Shown piece after piece: positions 1 to 15,300 of a stretch of 64,000 bases of DNA. Location: assembly GCA_023205875.1 (NCBI GenBank), contig CP060761.1, positions 682,001 to 746,000 on the forward strand. The letters run 5' to 3'. The position numbers were made by a program, and so were the translations under genes. This DNA is from Chloropicon primus. Taxonomy: Eukaryota; Chlorophyta; Chloropicophyceae; Chloropicales; Chloropicaceae. Within the stretch, counting starts at the first letter, position 1, and every line of letters starts with the position of its first letter. The notes under the pieces are model-generated. The model was not told the origin of the DNA. It saw nothing but the letters and a program-made list of their open reading frames with translations, and ran no database searches.

Positions 1-393
1 CAATGCGTTACCTGTTCCTGCATAAGGACTCACATCAGTCAGGTAATGCGACATGACCTTACTGTAGTCCATGCTCGAAATTCCAACAAAAACACCCACT
101 AAGGACGACCTTGTAGGCATTGGTGTCAAAGCTTCCCAAGCACTTTGCAGGAGAAGTCTCTGTTGAGGGTCCATAAGCATTGCTTCGCCTTGAGACATGC
201 GTAGACATTCTGAGTCAAACATCTCAACTTGGCATATCAATGCACCGAAGTATGCCCCCATAGGACCAGCACGCCATGCAATAGATTCTGCATCTGCACG
301 CTCATACACTGCACTGCAATCCAAACCACACGTCTCCTCAAGGGTACGCATCTTTCCTGGAGCACGACTAGACACCGATGACACATATATCAA
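1..393 (-). other. PKS module M14 (partial): start of KS
   Basis: This is the N-terminal third of a KS, cut by the window edge before its Cys. It reads LIYVSSVSSRAPGKM at its start, MSQGEAMLMDPQQ near 160-200 and SKVMSHYLTDVSPYAG near 15-60, all identical in type to KS12 and KS13. It shows that the gene continues with at least one more module. Confidence 0.85.
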
Positions 394-3300
394 CATGTCC
401 TCGGAGATCTTGCCACCGGGAATGCCTTGCGCAACGGTCTGCTCTTCCATTTCATACACAGCGTCTTCAGGAGCCAGTGTCTCGCTGATGAACCCTGCGA
501 CTGCATTGATGTTTGGATAATCAAACACCAAAGTAGTGGGCAATTCCACACCCATGCTCTGTTGAACCGTGTTATGAAGCTCCACAGCTCCTAAGGAGTC
601 CAAACCTGCATCCAAGAGCGGCTCATCCCCACCAACTTCACGGCCGAGAACGTCTCCAACAACACCTGTGAGGTAAGTTTCAATCTGGGACGTGCGCTCG
701 TTTTCTGAAAGCTTTGCAAGCTGTGCAGCAAAGCCAGTCTGACCTGAAACAGATTTACTACCATCAGTTTCAAGCGCATCTCTTTCTACTTCACTGAAGA
801 AAGCAGGAACAGAAGGCATCAATTTCAGGAAGCGGCCCCATGAGATTGGTGCTGCCGCTACCAAAGGCAAAGACATGCCAGCACTGACACTATCATTGGC
901 GGATCGCAAGATACTTCCCAAAACACACAAACCTTCAACTGACGTCAAAGATTGCATGCCAACACGTTCCAGTCTCGAGGACGTAGAGGAAGACTGCAGA
1001 GCCATTCCTCCACCAGACCATGCTCCCCACTGAATGCTGGTGGCACAGCCTCCCTGAGACTCCATGGCGCTGGACCACGTGTCCAAGTAGGCATTGGCTG
1101 CACTGTAGTTGGATTGACCCGCTGAGCCTAGCAACGACGCTATGGAAGAGAACAACAGTTGAGAGGAAACACTGTGACCCCAAGAGCGCGCATGCAAATG
1201 ATGCAAGGCATCCACCTTGGGTGCAAAGACAGTGCGTACACTCTGCATGCTCTGAGATCCCAAAAGCATATCAGACAGCAAGCCTCCAGCATGCATCACT
1301 TGAGCCAAAGGCATGTCAAGGCCTGGCCACGACAAAGCACTGCTGCACTCCTCCTGGGAGCCTGCATCGCATCTAATGGCACAGAACACTGCACTGCTCG
1401 ATGGATCTTGCAAACTCAACAAGGCAGACTTGGATTTGTCCATGTCAACAGGCAACCTGTAATGACCAGAACGTCCGGCAAGCCTGAGATCAGGGGTCAT
1501 GTGTTGGGCAGCCCACTGACCCATAAGGGATCCAAGGGCACCCAAACCACCTGTCACAAAAGAGCAACCAGACTCCTGCATACTCAACAGACTTGTGGTG
1601 CCAAGACCCTGGCTCACAACAACCTTGCCAACATGCTTAGCACCAGCCAGCCAACGGAGGGCAGCTTGAACGCCGTTCAGTGTATGAGAAGTACTTCTCA
1701 GCCCTGACACGGCACCCTCTGCAATACCACCAGCAAGACGGCACAGTGCCTGGTGTGTCCTGGCAGGAGGCAAGAAGTCCACCGCCAAAAGACTGTAAAC
1801 CACATCAGGACGCTCCCGGTGTACACCAGATGGACTCCAAATGTCGCGCTTACCAATCTCCACCAACTGACCACCAAGGTGCAAGCAAGATAAACTTGCT
1901 CCGACCATACCTGATGATGTCAGCGAGTTGAGAATCAAGCCCATGCCTTCCACCTGTCCATTGTAAGCCGTTTGTCCCAAATCAGCATACCTGGTCGATC
2001 GCGAACTCACAACATGTTGTACGCCCATAGATCTCAGCAAGTGCCTCTTCAAACTGCTACCTGCTGTGGCCCACATCTCGCCACCAAGGGCATGAACCAC
2101 TTGACAAGCAGCCAGGCCTATGCCTCCCGCAGCGGCATGCACCAGTACAGCCTGACCTGCATTGCTTGGAAGAGATGCTGCATGGCACATGGCAACATCT
2201 ACGGTCATGAACACAGTGACCATGGTGCATGCCTCCACAAAACTAGCGGCCTTGGGAATAGGCACAACAAGCTGATGCAGAGTGTATGCGTGCGATCCCA
2301 GACAACCAGGTGCCAAACCTGCCACCCGGATGCCAACCTGCAATGCATCTGGAGCATCATGCAGATGACGGGTGTCCCACACATCACTCACGATACCAGA
2401 CATGTCACTTCCTGGAGGACCAGGATCTCCTGGATAAGCTCCAAGAACATTCAAGACGTCCCTGAAATTTAGACCAACAGCCATTACCTGAAGGAATACC
2501 ATGCCCTCCCCTCCCGCGTCAGAATCCAGCTTGTGTGCAGCCAAACTACTCAAAGAGCCCCTTGGGCTGGGTACAAGCTGAGAATAAGACAAAGAGGAAG
2601 ACACTCTACCATGCAGCAAACGAGACTGGAGCCAAGTGTTTTGCCTGATAGCAGCTTCCAGGTCGTGCAATGACGTTGTCAGGCTCTGTGCAGACACATC
2701 ACTTGGAGCATACATATCAAGATCCACATCATGCATTGCTTGACGTGGGCGCTCCTGAGCCAATGTACGCATCAAACCCAGCATACTTCCGAATGACCAG
2801 TTGCTGAGGGACGAGGAGCTGCTTGACCAAGCCGCAGGCAAGCATCCCAAAACAAGAGCAACAAGCTTGCTCGCGCCTGTTACACTTTCAGGAAGCTGTT
2901 GCAGTAAAGCCATTACTGCTTGAGTCACCAGCATACTGGCATTCACGCCAAGGCCAGGATGTACTTCAAAAGCAATCTCACTCTGGTCCTGCTCCAACAA
3001 AATGGTGAAGCGAGAAAGATCATGTCCTTGCAACGAAGAAGAAGATGGCAAAACAACACTATCACATTGCCAAGAAACCTCGTACAGGAGGTCCTTCTTT
3101 TCTGTGACAGCCTGGGCCCTACCCACTGGACGGGCACCCATCTGCCTTGCCTCCAACTCACTCAGAACGGCAACAGGGGCACCGCTCTTCCTCTGGAGCA
3201 CGTGATTTGTGATCACAGACTGTGAACCAGAAGGTGGTGCCACGGACTCTGCCAAAGCATACATATGCAAGTCATGCGTCTTCTGTGGCACACTGAAAGC

Positions 3301-6300
3301 TCCAAAGCCGGCAGGCACATAAGCTCCTCCAGACATACCGGATGACTCCGCAGAGTCACTTCCAACGTGCATCACGGCAGCCAGCTGCAAGCAGCCATCT
3401 AAGGCAGCAGGGTGAACCATCATACCTGACTCATCGTGATCACCTGGAAGGTGCTCAGGGATACTCTTCATGCATCCTTGAGCAGCCCTACCTGTCTTCA
3501 CACGCACATTCCATGCACCACTGAACTGGGGACCGTACTGAAGGCCTGCCAAAGCCAAACCTTGGCGCACTTGTGACCAATCCAGTGGTCCTTGGCAGAG
3601 ACTGCGGGTACAATCTATAGAAACGTTTGTGTCCGTAACAGCATCTGCGCTGACGATCTCACTGACAAGCCGAGAAGCTAGAGAACGCATGTGTACGCTG
3701 CCTCCGCTCGGGCCTGACATGCTGGATGAAGAGCCTATCTGAAGCTCGCCTGTCAAACACCAAATCTTGCTTTCCAAGTACAGAGGAGCACTTGTTGAGT
3801 CATCTGTTGGCGAGGCTGGCAGCATCAGAGGTGCAGCGATGGATGCCTGCACTGCAGCTCCAGGCAGCGACCCTTGATGAGCCACCGCAACCAACGCACA
3901 GGCTGTCTCCATGAAGCCAGCTCCAGGGAAGAGCACACGGCCCATCACCCTGTGATCCCAAATCCATTGCAGACTTGGACGCATCAGTTGGCTGTATGTG
4001 CACACATGAATGTCGTCGTGCAGAACGGGAACAGCGGCCAGAACCAAAGGATGGGAAACAGGTCCCACCCAGAAGCGCTGATTCTGCCAGTGCTGGCCCA
4101 CCCAACTTGAGAGCACTCCTACATTCATCATGGTGTGTCGCACCAAAGCATGAGCATTGGTTCCTTGGAACGCAAATGCACTCACACCAGAGGCATGTGT
4201 AGACTCACTCCAAGTCAAACCATTTTGCTCACGGCACAAATGACCCATGCGAGCTCCTTGCGCAGATTGAGATCCTCCCAAAATACGCGTCAGATGAGGG
4301 TTAATGTGACGCAAATGAAGCACAGGAGATGTTGTTCTATGGCATGTGCCATGAATAGCATGGATCAGGCCAACAGCTCCAGCAGCAGGCTCAGTGTGAC
4401 CCACGTAGGTCTTGCCCGCCTGAACACTGAGAGGCGCAGTTCCCTCCAAATCAGCACTTCTGGATTGCAAAAGCACCGCGTGGGCTGCACCAATCTCAAT
4501 AGGGTCTCCGAGCGGAGTACCCGTACCATGCATGTTAAGGATAGCCACAGAGGAGCTTGCCAAAGAAGCCCTCTGCATTGCACTGGATATAACCTTTTGT
4601 TGTGCTGGGCCGTTTGGTGCAGTCAAGGCAGATGAGCGACCATCTTGGTTCACAGCAGATCCTGCAAAGCACACCACATGGCCTCCTGTCTCAGCAGACT
4701 TGCCTTCTGCGTCAAGCAACAAAACACCACAAGCTTCTCCACGCACATATCCATCGGCATCTGCATCGAGGGTCTTGCACCTGCCATCAATGGCCAACAT
4801 ACCAGCCTGCTTGAACACAACACCAGTATCAGGAGCCAAGGTCAGGTTCACACCACATGCAAGTGCCATAATGCACTCCCCAAGCAACAGACTGTCACAT
4901 GCCACATGAGATCCTACTAAAGAAGAGGAGCAGGCAGTATCTGTGCTGATTGCAGGACCTTGTAAACCGTATGCATACGAAACACGACCTGCAGCAACAC
5001 TCAATGCGTTACCTGTTCCTGCATAAGGACTCACATCAGTCAGGTAATGCGACATGACCTTACTGTAGTCCATGCTCGAAATTCCAACAAAAACACCCAC
5101 TAAGGACGACCTTGTAGGCATTGGTGTCAAAGCTTCCCAAGCACTTTGCAGGAGAAGTCTCTGTTGAGGGTCCATAAGCATTGCTTCGCCTTGAGACATG
5201 CGTAGACATTCTGAGTCAAACATCTCAACTTGGCATATCAATGCACCGAAGTATGCCCCCATAGGACCAGCACGCCATGCAATAGATTCTGCATCTGCAC
5301 GCTCATACGCTGTACTGCAATCCAAACCACACGTCTCCTCAAGGGTACGCATCTTTCCTGGAGCACGACTAGACACCGATGACACATATATCAACATGTC
5401 CTCGGAGATCTTGCCACCGGGAATGCCTTGCGCAACGGTCTGCTCTTCCATTTCATACACAGCGTCTTCAGGAGCCAGTGTCTCGCTGATGAACCCTGCG
5501 ACTGCATTGATGTTTGGATAATCAAACACCAAAGTAGTGGGCAATTCCACACCCATGCTCTGTTGAACCGTGTTATGAAGCTCCACAGCTCCTAAGGAGT
5601 CCAAACCTGCATCCAAGAGCGGCTCATCCCCACCAACTTCACGGCCGAGAACGTCTCCAACAACACCTGTGAGGTAAGTTTCAATCTGGGACGTGCGCTC
5701 GTTTTCTGAAAGCTTTGCAAGCTGTGCAGCAAAGCCAGTCTGACCTGAAACAGATTTGCTACCATCAGCTTCAAGCGCATCTCTTTCTACTTCACTGAAG
5801 AAAGCAGGAACAGAAGGCATCAATTTCAGGAAGCGGCCCCATGAGATTGGTGCTGCCGCTACCAAAGGCAAAGACATGCCAACACTGACACTATCATTGG
5901 CGGATCGCAAGATACTTCCCAAAACACACAAACCTTCAACTGACGTCAAAGATTGCATGCCAACACGTTCCAGTCTCGAGGACGTAGAGGAAGACTGCAG
6001 AGCCATTCCTCCACCAGACCATGCTCCCCACTGAATGCTGGTGGCACAGCCTCCCTGAGACTCCATGGCGCTGGACCACGTGTCCAAGTAGGCATTGGCT
6101 GCACTGTAGTTGGATTGACCCGCTGAGCCTAGCAACGACGCTATGGAAGAGAACAACAGTTGAGAGGAAACACTGTGACCCCAAGAGCGCGCATGCAAAT
6201 GATGCAAGGCATCCACCTTGGGTGCAAAGACAGTGCGTACACTCTGCATGCTCTGAGATCCCAAAAGCATATCAGACAGCAAGCCTCCAGCATGCATCAC

Positions 6301-9300
6301 TTGAGCCAAAGGCATGTCAAGGCCTGGCCACGACAAAGCACTGCTGCACTCCTCCTGGGAGCCTGCATCGCATCTAATGGCACAGAACACTGCACTGCTC
6401 GATGGATCTTGCAAACTCAACAAGGCAGACTTGGATTTGTCCATGTCAACAGGCAACCTGTAATGACCAGAACGTCCGGCAAGCCTGAGATCAGGGGTCA
6501 TGTGTTGGGCAGCCCACTGACCCATAAGGGATCCAAGGGCACCCAAACCACCTGTCACAAAAGAGCAACCAGACTCCTGCATACTCAACAGGCTTGTGGT
6601 GCCAAGACCCTGGCTCACAACAACCTTGCCAACATGCTTAGCACCAGCCAGCCAACGGAGGGCAGCTTGAACGCCGTTCAGTGTATGAGAAGTACTTCTC
6701 AGCCCTGACACGGCACCCTCTGCAATACCACCAGCAAGACGGCACAGTGCCTGGTGTGTCCTGGCAGGAGGCAAGAAGTCCACCGCCAAAAGACTGTAAA
6801 CCACATCAGGACGCTCCCGGTGTACACCAGATGGACTCCAAATGTCGCGCTTACCAATCTCCACCAACTGACCACCAAGGTGCAAGCAAGATAAACTTGC
6901 TCCGACCATACCTGATGATGTCAGCGAGTTGAGAATCAAGCCCATGCCTTCCACCTGTCCATTGTAAGCCGTTTGTCCCAAATCAGCATACCTGGTCGAT
7001 CGCGAACTCACAACATGTTGTACGCCCATAGATCTCAGCAAGTGCCTCTTCAAACTGCTACCTGCTGTGGCCCACATCTCGCCACCAAGGGCATGAACCA
7101 CTTGACAAGCAGCCAGGCCTATGCCTCCCGCAGCGGCATGCACCAGTACAGCCTGACCTGCATTGCTTGGAAGAGATGCTGCATGGCACATGGCAACATC
7201 TACGGTCATGAACACAGTGACCATGGTGCATGCCTCCACAAAACTAGCGGCCTTGGGAATAGGCACAACAAGCTGATGCAGAGTGTATGCGTGCGATCCC
7301 AGACAACCAGGTGCCAAACCTGCCACCCGGATGCCAACCTGCAATGCATCTGGAGCATCATGCAGATGACGGGTGTCCCACACATCACTCACGATACCAG
7401 ACATGTCACTTCCTGGAGGACCAGGATCTCCTGGATAAGCTCCAAGAACATTCAAGACGTCCCTGAAATTTAGACCAACAGCCATTACCTGAAGGAATAC
7501 CATGCCCTCCCCTCCCGCGTCAGAATCCAGCTTGTGTGCAGCCAAACTACTCAAAGAGCCCCTTGGGCTGGGTACAAGCTGAGAATAAGACAAAGAGGAA
7601 GACACTCTACCATGCAGCAAACGAGACTGGAGCCAAGTGTTTTGCCTGATAGCAGCTTCCAGGTCGTGCAATGACGTTGTCAGGCTCTGTGCAGACACAT
7701 CACTTGGAGCATACATATCAAGATCCACATCATGCATTGCTTGACGTGGGCGCTCCTGAGCCAATGTACGCATCAAACCCAGCATACTTCCGAATGACCA
7801 GTTGCTGAGGGACGAGGAGCTGCTTGACCAAGCCGCAGGCAAGCATCCCAAAACAAGAGCAACAAGCTTGCTCGCGCCTGTTACACTTTCAGGAAGCTGT
7901 TGCAGTAAAGCCATTACTGCTTGAGTCACCAGCATACTGGCATTCACGCCAAGGCCAGGATGTACTTCAAAAGCAATCTCACTCTGGTCCTGCTCCAACA
8001 AAATGGTGAAGCGAGAAAGATCATGTCCTTGCAACGAAGAAGAAGATGGCAAAACAACACTATCACATTGCCAAGAAACCTCGTACAGGAGGTCCTTCTT
8101 TTCTGTGACAGCCTGGGCCCTACCCACTGGACGGGCACCCATCTGCCTTGCCTCCAACTCACTCAGAACGGCAACAGGGGCACCGCTCTTCCTCTGGAGC
8201 ACGTGATTTGTGATCACAGACTGTGAACCAGAAGGTGGTGCCACGGACTCTGCCAAAGCATACATATGCAAGTCATGCGTCTTCTGTGGCACACTGAAAG
8301 CTCCAAAGCCGGCAGGCACATAAGCTCCTCCAGACATACCGGATGACTCCGCAGAGTCACTTCCAACGTGCATCACGGCAGCCAGCTGCAAGCAGCCATC
8401 TAAGGCAGCAGGGTGAACCATCATACCTGACTCATCGTGATCACCTGGAAGGTGCTCAGGGATACTCTTCATGCATCCTTGAGCAGCCCTACCTGTCTTC
8501 ACACGCACATTCCATGCACCACTGAACTGGGGACCGTACTGAAGGCCCGCCAAAGCCAAACCTTGGCGCACTTGTGACCAATCCAGTGGTCCTTGGCAGA
8601 GACTGCGGGTACAATCTATAGAAACGTTTGTGTCCGTAACAGCATCTGCGCTGACGATCTCACTGACAAGCCGAGAAGCTAGAGAACGCATGTGTACGCT
8701 GCCTCCGCTCGGGCCTGACATGCTGGATGAAGAGCCTATCTGAAGCTCGCCTGTCAAACACCAAATCTTGCTTTCCAAGTACAGAGGAGCACTTGTTGAG
8801 TCATCTGTTGGCGAGGCTGGCAGCATCAGAGGTGCAGCGATGGATGCCTGCACTGCAGCTCCAGGCAGCGACCCTTGATGAGCCACCGCAACCAACGCAC
8901 AGGCTGTCTCCATGAAGCCAGCTCCAGGGAAGAGCACACGGCCCATCACCCTGTGATCCCAAATCCATTGCAGACTTGGACGCATCAGTTGGCTGTATGT
9001 GCACACATGAATGTCGTCGTGCAGAACGGGAACAGCGGCCAGAACCAAAGGATGGGAAACAGGTCCCACCCAGAAGCGCTGATTCTGCCAGTGCTGGCCC
9101 ACCCAACTTGAGAGCACTCCTACATTCATCATGGTGTGTCGCACCAAAGCATGAGCATTGGTTCCTTGGAACGCAAATGCACTCACACCAGAGGCATGTG
9201 TAGACTCACTCCAAGTCAAACCATTTTGCTCACGGCACAAATGACCCATGCGAGCTCCTTGCGCAGATTGAGATCCTCCCAAAATACGCGTCAGATGAGG

Positions 9301-12300
9301 GTTAATGTGACGCAAATGAAGCACAGGAGATGTTGTTCTATGGCATGTGCCATGAATAGCATGGATCAGGCCAACAGCTCCAGCAGCAGGCTCAGTGTGA
9401 CCCACGTAGGTCTTGCCCGCCTGAACACTGAGAGGCGCAGTTCCCTCCAAATCAGCACTTCTGGATTGCAAAAGCACCGCGTGGGCTGCACCAATCTCAA
9501 TAGGGTCTCCGAGCGGAGTACCCGTACCATGCATGTTAAGGATAGCCACAGAGGAGCTTGCCAAAGAAGCCCTCTGCATTGCACTGGATATAACCTTTTG
9601 TTGTGCAGGGCCGTTTGGTGCAGTCAAGGCAGATGAGCGACCATCTTGGTTCACAGCAGATCCTGCAAAGCACACCACATGGCCTCCTGTCTCAGCAGAC
9701 TTGCCTTCTGCGTCAAGCAACAAAACACCACAAGCTTCTCCACGCACATATCCATCGGCATCTGCATCGAGGGTCTTGCACCTGCCATCAATGGCCAACA
9801 TACCAGCCTGCTTGAACACAACACCAGTATCAGGAGCCAAGGTCAGGTTCACACCACATGCAAGTGCCATAATGCACTCCCCAAGCAACAGACTGTCACA
9901 TGCCACATGAGATCCTACTAAAGAAGAGGAGCAGGCAGTATCTGTGCTGATTGCAGGACCTTGTAAACCGTATGCATACGAAACACGACCTGCAGCAACA
10001 CTCAATGCGTTACCTGTTCCTGCATAAGGACTCACATCAGTCAGGTAATGCGACATGACCTTACTGTAGTCCATGCTCGAAATTCCAACAAAAACACCCA
10101 CTAAGGACGACCTTGTAGGCATTGGTGTCAAAGCTTCCCAAGCACTTTGCAGGAGAAGTCTCTGTTGAGGGTCCATAAGCATTGCTTCGCCTTGAGACAT
10201 GCGTAGACATTCTGAGTCAAACATCTCAACTTGGCATATCAATGCACCGAAGTATGCCCCCATAGGACCAGCACGCCATGCAATAGATTCTGCATCTGCA
10301 CGCTCATACGCTGTACTGCAATCCAAACCACACGTCTCCTCAAGGGTACGCATCTTTCCTGGAGCACGACTAGACACCGATGACACATATATCAACATGT
10401 CCTCGGAGATCTTGCCACCGGGAATGCCTTGCGCAACGGTCTGCTCTTCCATTTCATACACAGCGTCTTCAGGAGCCAGTGTCTCGCTGATGAACCCTGC
10501 GACTGCATTGATGTTTGGATAATCAAACACCAAAGTAGTGGGCAATTCCACACCCATGCTCTGTTGAACCGTGTTATGAAGCTCCACAGCTCCTAAGGAG
10601 TCCAAACCTGCATCCAAGAGCGGCTCATCCCCACCAACTTCACGGCCGAGAACGTCTCCAACAACACCTGTGAGGTAAGTTTCAATCTGGGACGTGCGCT
10701 CGTTTTCTGAAAGCTTTGCAAGCTGTGCAGCAAAGCCAGTCTGACCTGAAACAGATTTGCTACCATCAGCTTCAAGCGCATCTCTTTCTACTTCACTGAA
10801 GAAAGCAGGAACAGAAGGCATCAATTTCAGGAAGCGGCCCCATGAGATTGGTGCTGCCGCTACCAAAGGCAAAGACATGCCAGCACTGACACTATCATTG
10901 GCGGATCGCAAGATACTTCCCAAAACACACAAACCTTCAACTGACGTCAAAGATTGCATGCCAACACGTTCCAGTCTCGAGGACGTAGAGGAAGACTGCA
11001 GAGCCATTCCTCCACCAGACCATGCTCCCCACTGAATGCTGGTGGCACAGCCTCCCTGAGACTCCATGGCGCTGGACCACGTGTCCAAGTAGGCATTGGC
11101 TGCACTGTAGTTGGATTGACCCGCTGAGCCTAGCAACGACGCTATGGAAGAGAACAACAGTTGAGAGGAAACACTGTGACCCCAAGAGCGCGCATGCAAA
11201 TGATGCAAGGCATCCACCTTGGGTGCAAAGACAGTGCGTACACTCTGCATGCTCTGAGATCCCAAAAGCATATCAGACAGCAAGCCTCCAGCATGCATCA
11301 CTTGAGCCAAAGGCATGTCAAGGCCTGGCCACGACAAAGCACTGCTGCACTCCTCCTGGGAGCCTGCATCGCATCTAATGGCACAGAACACTGCACTGCT
11401 CGATGGATCTTGCAAACTCAACAAGGCAGACTTGGATTTGTCCATGTCAACAGGCAACCTGTAATGACCAGAACGTCCGGCAAGCCTGAGATCAGGGGTC
11501 ATGTGTTGGGCAGCCCACTGACCCATAAGGGATCCAAGGGCACCCAAACCACCTGTCACAAAAGAGCAACCAGACTCCTGCATACTCAACAGACTTGTGG
11601 TGCCAAGACCCTGGCTCACAACAACCTTGCCAACATGCTTAGCACCAGCCAGCCAACGGAGGGCAGCTTGAATGCCGTTCAGTGTATGAGAAGTACTTCT
11701 CAGCCCTGACACGGCACCCTCTGAAATACCACCAGCAAGACGGCACAGTGCCTGGTGTGTCCTGGCAGGAGGCAAGAAGTCCACCGCCAAAAGACTGTAA
11801 ACCACATCAGGACGCTCCCGGTGTACACCAGATGGACTCCAAATGTCGCGCTTACCAATCTCCACCAACTGACCACCAAGGTGCAAGCAAGATAAACTTG
11901 CTCCGACCATACCTGATGATGTCAGCGAGTTGAGAATCAAGCCCATGCCTTCCACCTGTCCATTGTAAGCCGTTTGTCCCAAATCAGCATACCTGGTCGA
12001 TCGCGAACTCACAACATGTTGTACGCCCATAGATCTCAGCAAGTGCCTCTTCAAACTGCTACCTGCTGTGGCCCACATCTCGCCACCAAGGGCATGAACC
12101 ACTTGACAAGCAGCCAGGCCTATGCCTCCCGCAGCGGCATGCACCAGTACAGCCTGACCTGCATTGCTTGGAAGAGATGCTGCATGGCACATGGCAACAT
12201 CTACGGTCATGAACACAGTGACCATGGTGCATGCCTCCACAAAACTAGCGGCCTTGGGAATAGGCACAACAAGCTGATGCAGAGTGTATGCGTGCGATCC

Positions 12301-15300
12301 CAGACAACCAGGTGCCAAACCTGCCACCCGGATGCCAACCTGCAATGCATCTGGAGCATCATGCAGATGACGGGTGTCCCACACATCACTCACGATACCA
12401 GACATGTCACTTCCTGGAGGACCAGGATCTCCTGGATAAGCTCCAAGAACATTCAAGACGTCCCTGAAATTTAGACCAACAGCCATTACCTGAAGGAATA
12501 CCATGCCCTCCCCTCCCGCGTCAGAATCCAGCTTGTGTGCAGCCAAACTACTCAAAGAGCCCCTTGGGCTGGGTACAAGCTGAGAATAAGACAAAGAGGA
12601 AGACACTCTACCATGCAGCAAACGAGACTGGAGCCAAGTGTTTTGCCTGATAGCCGCTTCCAGGTCGTGCAATGACGTTGTCAGGCTCTGTGCAGACACA
12701 TCACTTGGAGCATACATATCAAGATCCACATCATGCATTGCTTGACGTGGGCGCTCCTGAGCCAATGTACGCATCAAACCCAGCATACTTCCAAATGACC
12801 AGTTGCTGAGGGACGAGGAGCTGCTTGACCAAGCCGCAGGCAAGCATCCCAAAACAAGAGCAACAAGCTTGCTCGCGCCTGTTACACTTTCAGGAAGCTG
12901 TTGCAGTAAAGCCATTACTGCTTGAGTCACCAGCATACTGGCATTCACGCCAAGTCCAGGATGTACTTCAAAAGCAATCTCACTCTGGTCCTGCTCCAAC
13001 AAAATGGTGAAGCGAGAAAGATCATGTCCTTGCAACGAAGAAGGAGATGGCGAAACAACACTATCACATTGCCAAGAAACCTCGTACAGGAGGTCCTTCT
13101 TTTCTGTGACAGCCTGGGCCCTACCCACTGGACGGGCACCCATCTGCCTTGCCTCCAACTCACTCAGAACGGCAACAGGGGCACCGCTCTTCCTCTGGAG
13201 CACGTGATTTGTGATCACAGACTGTGAACCAGAAGGTGGTGCCACGGACTCTGCCAAAGCATACATATGCAAGTCATGCGTCTTCTGTGGCACACTGAAA
13301 GCTCCAAAGCCGGCAGGCACATAAGCTCCTCCAGACATACCGGATGACTCCGCAGAGTCACTTCCAACGTGCATCACGGCAGCCAGCTGCAAGCAGCCAT
13401 CTAAGGCAGCAGGGTGAACCATCATACCTGACTCATCGTGATCACCTGGAAGGTGCTCAGGGATACTCTTCATGCATCCTTGAGCAGCCCTACCTGTCTT
13501 CACACGCACATTCCATGCACCACTGAACTGGGGACCGTACTGAAGGCCTGCCAAAGCCAAACCTTGGCGCACTTGTGACCAATCCAGTGGTCCTTGGCAG
13601 AGACTGCGGGTACAATCTATAGAAACGTTTGTGTCCGCAACAGCATCTGCGCTGACGATCTCACTGACAAGCCGAGAAGCTAGAGAACGCATGTGTACGC
13701 TGCCTCCGCTCGGGCCTGACATGCTGGATGAAGAGCCTATCTGAAGCTTGCCCGTCAAACACCAAATCTTGCTTTCCAAGTACAGAGGAGCACTTGTTGA
13801 GTCATCTGTTGGCGAGGCTGGCAGCATCAGAGGTGCAGCGATGGATGCCTGCACTGCAGCTCCAGGCAGCGACCCTTGATGAGCCACCGCAACCAACGCA
13901 CAGGCTGTCTCCATGAAGCCAGCTCCAGGGAAGAGCACACGGCCCATCACCCTGTGATCCCAAATCCATTGCAGACTTGGACGCATCAGTTGGCTGTATG
14001 TGCACACATGAATGTCGTCGTGCAGAACGGGAACAGCGGCCAGAACCAAAGGATGGGAAACAGGTCCCACCCAGAAGCGCTGATTCTGCCAGTGCTGGCC
14101 CACCCAACTTGAGAGCACTCCTACATTCATCATGGTGTGTCGCACCAAAGCATGAGCATTGGTTCCTTGGAACGCAAATGCACTCACACCAGAGGCATGT
14201 GTAGACTCACTCCAAGTCAAACCATTTTGCTCACGGCACAAATGACCCATGCGAGCTCCTTGCGCAGATTGAGATCCTCCCAAAATACGCGTCAGATGAG
14301 GGTTAATGTGACGCAAATGAAGCACAGGAGATGTTGTTCTATGGCATGTGCCATGAATAGCATGGATCAGGCCAACAGCTCCAGCAGCAGGCTCAGTGTG
14401 ACCCACGTAGGTCTTGCCCGCCTGAACACTGAGAGGCGCAGTTCCCTCCAAATCAGCACTTCTGGATTGCAAAAGCACCGCGTGGGCTGCACCAATCTCA
14501 ATAGGGTCTCCGAGCGGAGTACCCGTACCATGCATGTTAAGGATAGCCACAGAGGAGCTTGCCAAAGAAGCCCTCTGCATTGCACTGGATATAACCTTTT
14601 GTTGTGCAGGGCCGTTTGGTGCAGTCAAGGCAGATGAGCGACCATCTTGGTTCACAGCAGATCCTGCAAAGCACACCACATGGCCTCCTGTCTCAGCAGA
14701 CTTGCCTTCTGCGTCAAGCAACAAAACACCACAAGCTTCTCCACGCACATATCCATCGGCATCTGCATCGAGGGTCTTGCACCTGCCATCAATGGCCAAC
14801 ATACCAGCCTGCTTGAACACAACACCAGTATCAGGAGCCAAGGTCAGGTTCACACCACATGCAAGTGCCATAATGCACTCCCCAAGCAACAGACTGTCAC
14901 ATGCCACATGAGATCCTACTAAAGAAGAGGAGCAGGCAGTATCTGTGCTGATTGCAGGACCTTGTAAACCATATACATACGAAACACGACCTGCAGCAAC
15001 ACTCAATGCGTTACCTGTTCCTGCATAAGGACTCACATCAGTCAGGTATTGCGATGTAACCTTACTGTAGTCCATGCTCGAAATTCCAACATAAACACCC
15101 ACTGGGGACGACCTTGTAGACAGTCCTGACAAAGCTTCCCAAGATCCCTCCAACAATAATCTCTGTTGAGGATCCACAAAGGTTGTTTCACTTGGAGACA
15201 AGCCCACAGATTCTGAGTCAAACATCTCAACTTGGCATATCAATGCACCGAAGTATGCCCCCATAGGACCAGCACGCCATGCAATAGATTCTGCATCTGC

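Noticed and set aside
1159-1707. Plus-strand open frame of about 182 codons repeated in every ER/KR region, and many similar ones
   Set aside because: It is antisense to the KR-ER coding region, recurs only because the module recurs, and its translation is low-information (His, Gln, Thr, Arg rich) with no domain.
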